From positions 1,038,693 through 1,102,692 of the forward strand of contig JAEVLN010000016.1 of the NCBI GenBank assembly GCA_018350325.1: a DNA stretch of 64,000 nucleotides. Reading direction: 5' to 3'. Each line of letters opens with the position of its first letter. Position 1 is the stretch's first letter. The notes below the pieces were generated by a model, which saw only the letters and a list, made by a program, of their open reading frames with translations, was not told the origin of the DNA and ran no database searches. A program made the translations under genes and the position numbers. The DNA comes from Globodera rostochiensis (taxonomy: Eukaryota; Nematoda; Chromadorea; Rhabditida; Heteroderidae). Positions 46,884 to 57,398 of this stretch are shown piece after piece.

Positions 46884-49119
46884 TGTTTAGTCTCTGAATC
46901 TCAGTCCGAAGAAGTACGCGTTTTGCGTGCCAAAATTGCCCAATTGGAGCGCCAACAAACGATCAATTCACCAACCTCCTCAAGTGGCGGTTTCAATTTG
47001 GCGCCACAAAATGCAAAGCGTAGGAGAATTGAAGAAGTTGAAGAACACGAAGAATTGGTCGGCAGAATGCGTGAGCAAATGGAGGAATGGAAAAGAATTA
47101 CGAAACTCGAGCTTGAAAATGTGTGAATATATTTTCTAACAAAAACAGTCTTTTTTCTTTGGCATTTGTTCAGAAGGCACTCCGCACCGAATTGGAACAT
47201 CAGAAACTGCTAATTGCTCATAATGCTCTGCAGACAAAGCTGGAGCAGCATCAGAACAAACAGCAACAGAGCCGAGAGGACCACGAGAAACTGTTAAACG
47301 CTCAAAAGAATTTAATGGAAGAGATGAAGGAACAACGGAAAATGGACACTTTGAGGCAACAACAGCGCCAAAAGGAAACCAATGACAAAATCGATTGGTT
47401 AAATGAGGATCAGCAGAAGCTTGTTTCCATTGATCAGTTTTCCCGAGTCCAAACGACGATCAGCGACTTGGAACACAAGCAAAAGGATGATCAGGAAGAA
47501 TTTTTACGCAAAATGATTGAATCACTGAAGTCTGTCCAAGCGATGGTAGTTGCCGATTTGGGGCGACTGAACATGGAGCTGCAAAGTGATCAGAAGGCAT
47601 TGCTGGAAAGATTTAATGGACTTGAACAAAAGCAAACGGCGAATTCTGAACACAAAAAGCACTGATCGCAACGATTGATCAAGTGGGTTTAAAGAGGGCA
47701 TCGGCTGATGTAAAGGCTATGATTTTCAAGTTGAGTTGGTTAGGACCGGAATTTTTGGGAAAAGCGGAATCGGGGAAAAAATCGGGTTAATGGACAAAAA
47801 ATAAAAACAAATAATAGCAAAAAATCAGAATAAATACAACTTTTTAGCAATGCAATGAACGTGAAGAGAAACTGAACAACATTTTGGGGCAGTTTGAGGA
47901 AGAACAGAACAAAAAGTTGAGGAACAGAACAGAATGCTTCAGAAGCAAATGAATGAATTAGGAAACTGCTGGAAAAAGGAGCTCGAAAAGGTGGGAAATA
48001 ATTTAAGAGCTATTTTTAAAGTTGGAGGGGACCGGCATTTTTGGAAAAATCGGCAGTGGAGTCAAAAGTCAAAAAACAATGACTAAATTTTGGTCCCAAA
48101 ATTAAAGGGAATGAATCAGCTGAAGGAAGAATTGAGTGCAAAAATGGAGCAGTATCAGAACAAACAGCAACAGAACATCGACGCGTTCACAGAAGCACAA
48201 AATGGAAATGGTAGGGCAATTGTTGTTGTTTTAAAAGCTTTTAAAACAATTTGGTCTCATCTTTTTTGAAAAATAATATTTAAATTCAAATAAACAAAAA
48301 AATCAATTAGCAGGACTAATCCCGCAACAAAATCGATGGGATTCCACGGCATGTCACGACGAACTCAAGCTCACTGAGCCCGATCGATTGATTGTCCAGT
48401 ATACTGGAGAGAATTTGAGTAAAAACATTATTTTGTTATTAAATTAATTAAACCAAAAAAAATTATGGTTTTTAACATTTTTGAATCCGTTTATTTAGCG
48501 TGGCGCTCTATTTTCGCTGAACGGCCAATTTCAAAAAACAATTTCGGCATTTTCTACTATGAAGTGTGGATATTAGCGAAAGAAAGGTAATTTAAATAAA
48601 TAAATATTCAAGCTTTGAATGCTTTAGCTTTAAAACCAATTATTTATTTTAGCGCTATTCACATTGGACTTGGGAGCAAACAAATGCCATTGGGCACACC
48701 GGTTGGATGGTGCAAAGGCACTTACGCATACGGAAGCCATGGCTATTTTTTGGGTCACGCGGTCGACGGATGTCGCGGACGCTTCTTTGGTGGACGTCCG
48801 TACATCGAACGAAAGCCCAAATTTGGGGGAGGCGCCATCATCGGATGCGGCGTGGATTTGGCAACTCGCCAAATAATTTACACAAAAAATGGGCAGCGTT
48901 TGAGTAAGAAAGAAAAAGAATAATAAAGGGAAATTTAATTTTAAGAATACACTAAATTTAGTTAACCAATTTACATATTTGCGATTTATTTTGGTTTTTG
49001 CAGAAACTACCGGTTTGCTTGCCCCTTTTGCCGGCGAATTGTTTCCGTGCGTTTCGTTGTGTTATCCTGGCGACAAAATTGAAGCGAACTTTGGGCCGGA
49101 CTTTGAATACAAATTCTGA
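46884..49119 (+). CDS. Coiled-coil plus SPRY protein (RBP/SPRYSEC type), two homopolymer frameshifts
   Basis: Exons: 46884-47120 ([33 protein letters not shown]), 47174-47682, 47848-47990 and 48108-48210 (long Gln/Glu/Lys-rich coiled coil), then the SPRY module: 48314-48418 ([19 protein letters not shown]), 48499-48586 ([13 protein letters not shown]), 48653-48903 ([32 protein letters not shown]) and 49014-49119 ([19 protein letters not shown]). The layout matches the Globodera RanBPM-related RBP family, of which SPRYSEC effectors are secreted members; no signal peptide is visible here and the first exon is missing. Two frame breaks, at about 47655 and 47910, both fall in CAAAAAG runs. Both exons have lengths one base short of phase, so sequencing error or two recent deletions explains them. 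The SPRY half is undamaged. Confidence 0.75.
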
Positions 49120-49315
49120 TGATGAGCAAGAAGCCCCCCGGACAGTGAAAAACAATTTTTCTTTTAATTAATTTATTTTTTTTTAAATGTGGTCGACGGA
49201 TTTTGTTTCAAAAATTTGTCTGATTTGATTTTTGTGCCATTTTGCAAATAAATTCCTTGAGAAAATTTTAAAATTTTTGACTCAATTTAATTTTACTCAA
49301 TTTATTTGGCTGTAT
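49120..49315. other. Short spacer between SPRY gene and F-box pseudogene
   Basis: AT-rich 3' flank of the SPRY gene; the two genes are convergent. Nothing else seen. Confidence 0.4.
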
Positions 49316-49953
49316 CGCAACACTTTCGGAAGTCCATCCCCGCGGGGCGTGTGCAACCATTTGACCACTGCATGACCAGAAGAAGCGCCCGAAGTTTTGC
49401 ACAAATGCGGAGAATGGTCGGAGAGAAACAGCGAAAATGGTCGAGTTCGGAGGAACCCAAAAAAATGCCGCAAATGTTGTCTTTGATCAGAGGCCAAATA
49501 TTCTCGCGAATTATTTCCCAACTGCGGTTTTGGGTAATTCTCGTTTGAATTGAAAGAATGGTCCCCTTGGAATCAAAAAGTCGGCGATTGTTTTGGAGAA
49601 AATCGATAACAGTTCGGTCGATGTAACTAAAAGTTTATGTAAAAATCCAACTAACTTAGAAGGCTGGAAATGACCTTATTTCACGCCTTTGGAAGCCGAT
49701 CACTTTGTCAGGAAGCGGCTCTTGCTGAATTGGCAGCTGACGCTCGACTTTACTGCCAATGAATTTGACAATTTCAGCGCCATTACAGTCATTTGCGCGA
49801 CAAATTTCCAACCGACCCAAGGCCCATTCATTTGAATTAAAATGCGCGTCCACCAAAAAGTCAAATCGATCGCTGAGAAGCGCCACTTTCAGTCCGAGCA
49901 CAAAAGGGCCACAGAATTTGAAGACATCGAACAAAACGTCGTCGCAAACGAAA
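49316..49953 (-). pseudogene. F-box-like family gene F (truncated)
   Basis: Exon 2, 49953-49675, is intact ([50 protein letters not shown]). Exon 3 from 49626 reads [38 protein letters not shown]. It then suffers a deletion of the LR...FPADDSA segment that shifts the frame before [19 protein letters not shown]. It stops near 49316, with no exon 4 or tail and no MSDNP first exon. It lies head to head with gene G. Confidence 0.75.
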
Positions 49954-50160
49954 CTGAAAAACGATTTATATTCCCGTAAACAAGCCAAAGTCTTTGTTTT
50001 TGTTACATTCAAAAACTGTCAGTCTTTGTTTATAAACTTTTTTTGCTCTTCAATTTCGCATTCTTCGTGACAGCATGAGCCAGATGCCATGAGAACAAAA
50101 ATTAAGAAATGGGTTTAAAAATGATTGTCATGCTCGTGAAGAAAACAAAGGTCATTCACA

Positions 50161-50405
50161 TTGATTAAGAAGGCAAACTCTAATCGATCCATCGCCCATA
50201 AATTCGTTTTGCTCCCTGTCGCACATTTGCTTCACAACATTCGAATAGACTTTTTTTCGCCTCACTTCGATTGCTTTTGTCTGCCCCCGACCCCTGGCTT
50301 AGAATTCGATTTTTTATTTTGTTATAATTTTATATTATTAAAAATTCCATTTTCAGTGTTTAGCTCATTGAAATCATAAAAATCATTTGTTTTCAACAAT
50401 AAAAA
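50161..50405 (+). promoter_or_regulatory. Conserved 5' flank and leader of F-box gene G
   Basis: About 240 bp that match the flank before gene H (57399-57615, minus). Shared blocks include ATTCGAATAGACTTTTTTTC, GCCTCACTTCGATTGC, TGTCTGCCCC and CCATTTTCAGTGTTTAGC. The last gives a TTTTCAG acceptor about 50 bp before the ATG, a candidate spliced-leader site. Conservation outside coding sequence suggests a promoter, although common descent of the whole locus is the simpler reading. Confidence 0.5.
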
Positions 50406-51713
50406 ATGTCGGACAACCCGAAGGAAGTGGAGAAACAAATGCAAAAAATGTGAGTTTTGCTTTATTTGTTAGGGGAATCCCCCCGCCCTCACCAAAATGA
50501 AAGGCTTTTCTTCATTAGCAAAGAGCAAATTTCTGACACTTTTTGAAGATTCTCACGCTATTCCTGCCTTGACAATGAAATTTGGTTATTTTTTGACCAT
50601 TTTAACAAAACGGGAAATTGTCTATTTGCGGCACCCATTCAAAACCCAAATCTTGGCTCTACTTCAGTTTATGCGTCCAAACCTTTTTCAGCCATTAAAT
50701 AATTTTTTCAGTTCCATTGTGCCGACGTTTTGTTCGAAGTCTTTAAATTCTGTGGCCCTTTTGTGCTTGGACTGAAAGTTGCGTTGATCAGCGATCGATT
50801 TGACTTTTTGGTGGACGCGCATTTCAATTCGAAGGAATGGTCGTTGGGAAATTTGGAAATTTGTCGAGCAGCTGACGAAAGTGGCGCTGAAATTATCAAA
50901 TTCATTGGCAGTAAAGTCGAGCGTCGGCTGCCAATTCTGCAAGAGCCGTTTTTCGACAAAGTGATCGGATTCAAAGGCCTTGAAATAAGGTCAAAAATTT
51001 ATTTCATACATTAAAAAAAATAGAATCGGTTATTCTATTGTCGATTAAAATTATTTGAAAACCGTTCAAAATTTTTCCACAAATGTTTTATTTCTTATTT
51101 TTAGTTACATCGACCAAAGTGTCCTCGAATTTCTCAAAAGCATTCGCCACAAAGGGGCCAATCTTTGGATTGGAACACCCGGCAACCAACACCGCAGTTG
51201 GGAAATCATTTGGCACCGAATTTGGCCTTTGAGCCAAATGGTTGCACACGCCCCGCGGCGATGGACTTCCGAAGGTGTTGAAATGCTTTGTTCATTCGAA
51301 AAAAATGGAGCCACTGAAAATGGTGATTTTGATTTTGTTTTATTGGACTCTGTTTTAAATTCCTTTCAAGGAATTTGGCAATTCAATTGATCCGGTCAAT
51401 TTTATCATCTGTCTTTGGGATTATCCTTCTGCGGACATTGTGCCATTCGTACTGAAGAAGAATTTGACGGGGGAGCGATTGAACTTGCGGCGCTTTAATA
51501 GAGACAATTGGCTTTTGGTTCGTTGTCCAATTGAGCGCGACGAAGCGAAATGGGCTAATTGGGAAAAGGAGGCAGCTAAATGGGATTGGAATCGTCAGCG
51601 GAATCTCATCCAAATTGACTTCAAAGATGGGGACATTGGCGACGGGTAAGGGAAAAATGGGGGGATCAGAATAATTCCTCCTCCACTGAACTGATTATTT
51701 CACACAGGCTTTG
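50406..51713 (+). pseudogene. F-box-like family gene G (two frame-breaking deletions)
   Basis: Exons: 50406-50449 (MSDNPKEVEKQMQK), 50712-50989 ([50 protein letters not shown]), 51105-51322 (YIDQSVLEFLKSI, RSWEIIWHRIWPL), 51371-51645 ([45 protein letters not shown]) and a short end at 51708. Exon 2 is 278 nt instead of the phase-compatible 279: a T is missing in TCCATTGTGCC (others TCCATTTGTG). Exon 3 has lost about 150-180 bp between WPL and [11 protein letters not shown] and continues in another frame. Despite an intact leader and first exon, the product would stop soon after the F-box start. Confidence 0.8.
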
Positions 51714-51779
51714 ACTTCATGAATGAGGAGGAGGACGAAACGGAATTGGATGCAAAATTCCAAATGGAATAAACATTTA

Positions 51780-52113
51780 TCGGATTGATATGTATCGGAG
51801 ATGGGGCGTCGTGAATAAAGGATAAATGTTTTATTATCCAAATGCGAATTCTTCTAACTATTTTTCCTCATTTAAAATGTTATCAAAATTAGAGGTCGGC
51901 GGGAACGTGTTTCCCGTGGGGAAAGTGCGGGAGTCCCGTTCCCGTTCTTTTTAAAATTCCCTCTCGCATAATTTATAATTTTACCGGAAATATTTGAAGA
52001 TTTATTTTATTATTTTGGGGAAGAGAATGTACAGAGGAAACAATAAATATAGTAAGTGCTTGCATTTTCAGGTGCCGTGGCATTTCGGAATAAATTTGGT
52101 GGGTGGATAGAAC
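51780..52113. other. Intergenic AT-rich stretch
   Basis: No feature recognised before the small MITE at 52114. AATAAACATTTATC near 51768 may serve as a poly(A) signal for the F-box gene; the same words occur after fragment E (45797). Confidence 0.4.
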
Positions 52114-52251
52114 TAGTGTTCGGCACGGTACGGTATTACCGCGGTAATTTTCGGTATTACCGGGGTATTTTTTTCGGTATTACCGATTCGGTATACCGAC
52201 CGAAAAAATTTCGGGATTTTTTCACCAAAAAACCTCATTTGCCGAACACTA
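52114..52251. mobile_element. Small hAT-like MITE (TAGTGTTCGGCA ends)
   Basis: 138 bp with perfect termini TAGTGTTCGGCA and TGCCGAACACTA, and a perfect 8-bp duplication GATAGAAC on both sides (52106-52113, 52252-52259). The interior is CGGTATTACCG words. It is intact enough to be recently inserted. Confidence 0.88.
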
Positions 52252-52335
52252 GATAGAACACCCTAGGGTTCTTAATGTTATTTTTTGCAGAATACCCTCC
52301 GGGGATGAGATATGAGGCTATTTTTTGCTTTTTTC

Positions 52336-53276
52336 CAGGCCTGCTCACGGTTACCCGTAACCGCGGTTACCCGCGGTTAACGGTTATGTAATTTTAAAAG
52401 GGCGCGGTTACGGACGGTTAACGGTTATGACCACTAAAACCGCGGTTAACCGTCGCATCCGTTGTTTTTGAATTTTAAGGATTGAGACGATTTGACTTCA
52501 AATTTCTTTGACTTTTATTCACATTTCACCAAATCCCGTTATTTATCCAGTGGCTCAGTGGTGAAACTCTTAGACTGATTTTATTTGGTCTAGGTTCTAG
52601 CCCCTTCCGCTGTAATTATTTTATTTATATTTTAATATCCCGTCTTTTTAGTATTCTTTCAATTTTTTGCAAAAATTTTATATATAAAAAGTAAAATTCT
52701 AAGTATTTACATAAATAATTAGTGCATTTTAGAAATCAATTACCTAAAATTTGGACGATTTTTCTCAGCATAAGGCGTTAGATATTCGATTTTTTTTTCC
52801 CTCGGCGGCGCCTATCGGCACCGCCGAACCCCCACTCCCTCTCTTAAAAATATTTTAGGAAACTAATGCGCAAAAAACAGAAAATATTACTCTGATCGGT
52901 CGCGCTTTGTTAGATTTTAATCATGAAAGTGTTAGAAAGAGATTTAAAAATTTTATTCATTGACAAAATCTGATAAAAATCACTTGTTAAGTTCAATACA
53001 CATCAATTTTGATTTAATTTTAAAAAGACGCCACATCACGATCGGAAAAAATTAGTTTTGAGATATCGATTTTTCGAAATCTGGAAAACTTTATTGATTT
53101 TAAATAATGCGGTTAACCGCGGATAACCGCGGGCGGTTAACGGTTATGAGATTTTGAGGACGGGCGGTTAACGGTTATGAAATTTTGAGGACGGGCGGTT
53201 ACGGGCGGTTAACGGTTACGAGTGTTTGAGGACGGGCGGTTACGGTTACGAAAATTGGTAACCGTGAGCACCCCTG
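52336..53276. mobile_element. hAT-like MITE with GGTTAACCG repeats
   Basis: Ends CAGGCCTGCTCACGGTTACC and GGTAACCGTGAGCACCCCTG are inverted copies with two mismatches. Both subterminal regions consist of GCGGTTAACGGTTA words. The core contains a tRNA-like module (52551-52603) and a GC hairpin (52803-52826). No target duplication could be matched, so the exact ends or the flanks have changed. Confidence 0.75.
52548..52610 (+). mobile_element. tRNA-like Pol III promoter module, family 2
   Basis: A box TGGCTCAGTGG (52551-52561) and B box GGTTCTAGCCC (52593-52603), 53 bp overall, the same spacing as the module in the satellite MITE (23484-23536). Located in the core of the MITE. Not a recognisable complete tRNA. 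Confidence 0.55.
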
Positions 53277-53735
53277 TAAAAAACTCATATTTCCTTCAGC
53301 CGTTTCTCGACTTTCTTCGGATTTGTCCGACATTTGTTTTTTGTTGACAAAAATAATTTGATTTTTATGTTTCCAATCAGCTAAAAACTGAAAAATTAAT
53401 AATAATTATGCCTGGACAAAAAATGTATGAATTTCATGAAATTTAGATTGGGTCCAGTTTCAAGTACCTACCTACCTCATTTAAGTGTATGTACATAAGA
53501 TGCCCGCCCACTATAGCTTAGGGTCTAAGAAAAGGTTAGAAATCGGTCGGATAGAGTTCAGATTCGGATCCCGGTCCCGGTCGGGACTTTTTGAAAACTG
53601 AAAGTCCCGGTCCCGGTTTTTTGGTCCCGCCGGGACCGGGACCAACCGGGACTAAATTTACACCCCTAATGATGGCATCATCGAGCGAGAATTTCAACCA
53701 TTTTTATTTATCTCTTCCAAATAGGTCGATGGCCT

Positions 53736-54127
53736 CGAAGCGGGCCATTAGCGTCTGGCCACTAGCGTCTCAGGGACGTTTGGCAGCTCATAACTTTTTT
53801 CAAGACTGACCAATCTTTATAATCTTTATATCATTCGAAAGGCCGTAATAAGACGAAGCTATTTATAAGCATTCGAAAAGCATTGGATAAAGTTGAACAA
53901 AGTTATGACCAGAAACCAATGAAAAAGCCCGATTTTTACACCTTTTCATCTATAACTTTTTAATAGTGCATCGAAGCGGCTCGTTGTTTGTTGCTGACAT
54001 ATATCTTCTAATCATTTAGAGCTTTCGAATAATATAAAGATTATGAAGATTGGTCAGTCTTGAAAAAAGTTATGAGCTGCCAAACGTCCCTGAGACGCTA
54101 GTGGCCAGACGCTAATGACCCCTACTC
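53736..54127. mobile_element. Foldback element with about 100-bp arms
   Basis: Arms 53736-53845 and 54020-54127 are near-perfect inverted copies (AGCGTCTCAGGGACGTTTGG, AGACTGACCAATCTT, GCCATTAGCGTCTGGCC). The flanking CGATGGCCT (53727-53735, 54128-54136) is a 9-bp direct repeat, a likely target duplication; the right copy is the start of the SINE A box, so the element inserted into the SINE. Confidence 0.8.
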
Positions 54128-54215
54128 CGATGGCCTAGTGGTTTCTCTTTTTGGTGAGTCTTATTTTATGTGTTGGGTTCGAACCCGGTTGAGTGCAAGT
54201 ACTTATTTATTGGTT
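54128..54215 (+). mobile_element. tRNA-derived SINE, family 1
   Basis: Perfect A box TGGCCTAGTGG (54131-54141) and B box GGTTCGAACCC (54176-54186), followed by GGTTGAGTGCAAGTA and TTATTTATT. The downstream flank matches the copy at 4946-5030. Confidence 0.65.
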
Positions 54216-54744
54216 TTTTTCCCCTCTACTCAAATATAGGCATTCCCTCATTAATAAGATTTTTTAAATAAATATTCTAATATTTTAATTAAAAATGCGC
54301 GCAAAAAAGAATATATACAAAATTTTTGAAATAAATTCATCACGTCTTTGAATTTTGCTTCAATTTCCTTAACAAAGATTGCCAATTTTTGTAAAATTTC
54401 TCCGGCGGCGCCTGTTGGCACCGCCGGACATCCTCCATTCTTACTTAAACCAGTTTTTTTCTCTGAAATTCCGAAGCAACCCCACCCTCCCTAAAAGTAA
54501 AGCAGAATCTCAAAAAAAAAGAATGATGATGATAAAATTGAAGTTAAAGACAATGAGGAAAATATTTTGAATAACAAAAAAAATTTTTGTTTTACCATTG
54601 AACATTACAAAAAAAAATTTCCCTTGAAAAGTCCCGGTTAGTCCCGGTCCCGGTTGAAAATCTTGGTCCCGGTCCCGGTTTTTCTGGTCCCGGTAAGTCC
54701 CGGTCCCGGTTTTTCCCAAAAGTCCCGGTCCCGCTCAACCCTAA

Positions 54745-55271
54745 TTAAAAATCATTATTCGGGGGCAACTTTGAATAGAAATGAAATGAATGAACGGCGG
54801 CGGACTGCCCACCCAACCAAACGCCGCGATTCCGTTGGTCTGTCTGATCAGGAATTATTGGTGGTGGGTGGGTGATTCAGTGGGAAAGTGATATTTTAGT
54901 GAAATCATCAAAAACGGAGACACATATAGCGGCGAGCATCAAACCGTTTTAGCAAAAGCAATGAATACCGAGATGTTGTAAATGAGTCCATCTTTATAGA
55001 CCGATGAGGGCAGACACAAAATCGATCAGTTTTTGCCTGGGGAGGCAGAGAAGCAAAAACTATTTGGGCACATTTGTGCATCAATTTTTATAAGCATTCG
55101 AGGCTTTTTGCAGGTTTTGACATAATAATGACAAATCTTAAAAACCTGATTTGAACTAAGCTTTTTATCAAAATTTCTGACCAACAAAAGCTTTACAATG
55201 TGCGGGAAAGAAACACTTCCAATATTTAGCCCATTTCAGTTTAAATTCCACCCAAATTCCGTTCGGCTCAT
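54745..55271. other. Intergenic, 3' flank of F-box gene H
   Basis: No gene seen. From about 55090 the sequence is the 3' flank shared with F-box copies A and B (ATTCGAGGCTTTTTGCAGG, CTGATTTGAACTAAGC). ATGAGGGCAGACACAAAATC near 55003 recurs near 57603. Confidence 0.45.
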
Positions 55272-57398
55272 TCACTTTTTGCCTTTTTTGCTCACTCGGG
55301 CCCTTCGTTTGCGTCGTCTGAAAATTAGAAATAAACAAATATTTTATTTAAACGATAATAATTTCATTTTGTCTTACCCGCCATCGTCGATGCCCCCGTC
55401 TTCGAAGTAAATGGAAATGCGATTCCATTGGCAAAAGCAACCCAATTCAGCCGCCTCATTTTCCCACTCGGCCCATTTTTCGTCGTCGCGCTCAATTGGA
55501 CGGCGAATCAACAGCCATTTGTCTTTTTTAAGGTGTCGAAACTCCAATCGCTCCCCCGTCAAATTGTTCGCCAATTCAAATGGCTTAATGTCCTTACCAA
55601 CCACGTAAAGGCCGATGACGAAATTGACCTGTTCGAACGAATCGACAAATGCCTAGAGGTTACAAAGGAATTTAAAGGGAAAAAGCAGAAAAAATCACCA
55701 TTTTGAGTCCTTCCATTCTTTCCGGATGAAAAATGCATCGCAACACCTTCGGAAGGCCATCCCCGCGGGGCGTATGCAACCATTTGGCCACAGCTTGTTT
55801 AGCAGAAGCGCCGGCACTGTCATCGGCCGGAAACTCGAGGAAATGACAAAAGTCGATCACTCGGAGCCTTGCACAATTGCGAAGAACGGTCGGAGAGAAA
55901 AGGCGCAAACGGTCGAGTGTAGAGGAATTCAAGTCAAATCCGCAAATGTTGTCTTTGATCAGAGGCCAAATCTTTTTCCAAATGATTTGCCAACTGCGGT
56001 CTTCGTCGGTGTCTGTCCCAATGTAAAGATTGATTCCTTTGGAGTCGAATACTTTACGGATGCGTTGGAGAAATTCGATCGCACTTCGATCGATGTAACT
56101 AAAAATTTTAAAATATTTTTTAGGGATTTCAGAACACTTTAAGGACTTTATTTCAAGACATTGGAAGCCGATCACTTTGCCCGGAAGCTTTTTTCGCGGA
56201 ATTGGCAGCCGCCGTCCGACTTTATAGCCCCAGTCAAAGCGTTTGACAATTTGAGCGCCATTTCCTTTCTTTGCACGACAAATGTCCAAATGTCCCAACG
56301 ACCATTCCATCAAATTAAAATGCGCGTCCACCAAAATGTCAAATGTATCGCTGATCAGTGCCACTTTCAATCCGAGCACAAAAGGGTCACAGAATTTGAA
56401 GACTTCGAACAAAAGGTCGTCACAAACGGAACTAAAAATTCGGGGTTAAATGAGATGAATGAGTGCCGCAAATAGAATTGCGCGTTTTGTTAAAATTGGT
56501 CAAAAAGGTAGCAAAATTTTGTCGTTAAAGCGGGAAGAGCGTGAGAACCTTCAATTGCCAGAAATTCGGTAATAGTGTGCTTTGTGGCCTCCCTTTTTTG
56601 AAAAATTTAAAATTTTTCTTTAAGTCATATAAAACAAATTTCCGGGGGTTTTCGGGGTCGCTGATCACGATTCTGACATTTATTTTACCCAATTCCGAAC
56701 CCCGAACCCGAACTATTTTTCGAAATTTTTTTTTTACACAAAATTAACATTTATTGCCCAAAATCGATTCAAATGCACGAAATGGCCATTCGTTGTGATG
56801 CATTCGCTCTCCAATTCAAATTCTGCTGGCCGGCTTTTGTCCCATCTCATCTACATTTTGAACGCCTTTTAATTTCGCCAGTCGCTGCTAACGTTCATTC
56901 TTTTGTTCCCCCTTACTATACTGTAAACCACAATGAGAATTTTCTCAATCCCAATGTTCATACGCAAAATATCGAAGGCATGTGGTCCACTTACAAGCGT
57001 AAATTCCGCCCCCAATCTGGCAATGTTTCTACTACTTTTAACACATATTTTGCCGAATTCCTCTGGCGTAAGCGATTTGGTGATGATGCATTTTATGAAT
57101 TGTGGGATCATATTCGTCACATTTTCGGGGTTCGGAATTGGGTAAAATAAATGTCAGAATCGTGATCAGCGACTCCGAAAACCCCCGGAAATTAGTTTTA
57201 TATGACTTAAAGAAAAATTTTAAATTTTTCAAAAAAGGGGGGCCACAAAGCACACTATTACCAGAAATTCTCTTTTAGCTGATGAAAAAAAGACTTTCAT
57301 TCCGGTGAGGGCGGGGGGATTCCCCGGAGCTCGTAGAAATAAGGCAAAACTCACATTTCTTCCAATTGCTTCTCCACTTTCTTCGGATTGTCCGACAT
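55272..57398 (-). CDS. F-box-like family protein H, complete five-exon gene
   Basis: Exons in order: 57398-57355 ([14 protein letters not shown]), 56431-56147 ([48 protein letters not shown]), 56098-55699 ([68 protein letters not shown]), 55652-55378 ([47 protein letters not shown]) and 55317-55272 ([15 protein letters not shown]). Total 1,050 nt, 349 residues, every junction in phase with GT-AG ends. The [12 protein letters not shown]3-L-x2[12 protein letters not shown] stretch fits an F-box, the Skp1-binding part of SCF ligases. The C-terminal half has the family's repeated motifs of unknown structure and a basic tail. Intron 1 contains a 695-bp Merlin-type element. Intron 2 (48 bp) is in frame except for its splicing use. 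It is the only complete member in this window. Confidence 0.82.
56568..57262 (+). mobile_element. Merlin-type DNA transposon, internally deleted, in intron 1 of gene H
   Basis: Termini GGTAATAGTGTGCTTTGTGG and its exact inverse, within inverted repeats of about 139 bp each, flanked by the 8-bp duplication AGAAATTC (56560-56567, 57263-57270). The 417-bp core encodes, on the plus strand, the C-terminal part of an IS1016/Merlin-type DDE transposase: [49 protein letters not shown]. The N-terminal catalytic part is missing, so the copy is non-autonomous. Near-perfect arms indicate recent insertion. It is antisense to the host gene. Confidence 0.85.

Larger units (their letters stand above)
53551..54743. 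mobile_element. Composite MITE with TCCCGGT repeats
   Basis: Clusters of GTCCCGGTCCCGGT occur at 53568-53655 and 54620-54735 around a core with a foldback element, a SINE module and a GC hairpin (54403-54426). The outer words TAGAGTTCAG and CTCAACCCTA could be diverged hAT-type ends, but no target duplication is visible, so two separate truncated elements are possible. Confidence 0.45.

Noticed and set aside
54131..54186. Functional tRNA genes at the A-box/B-box modules
   Set aside because: Box sequences and spacing fit, but no acceptor stem, anticodon arm or T-arm pairing could be traced; they look like SINE fragments.
53551..54743. A single clean hAT element between the TCCCGGT clusters
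   Set aside because: The ends are diverged and no 8-bp duplication was found; two independent fragments remain possible, so only a low-confidence composite was listed.
56773..57150. The transposase-like ORF as a complete active transposase
   Set aside because: Only the C-terminal part is present in a 417-bp core; the N-terminal catalytic region is missing.
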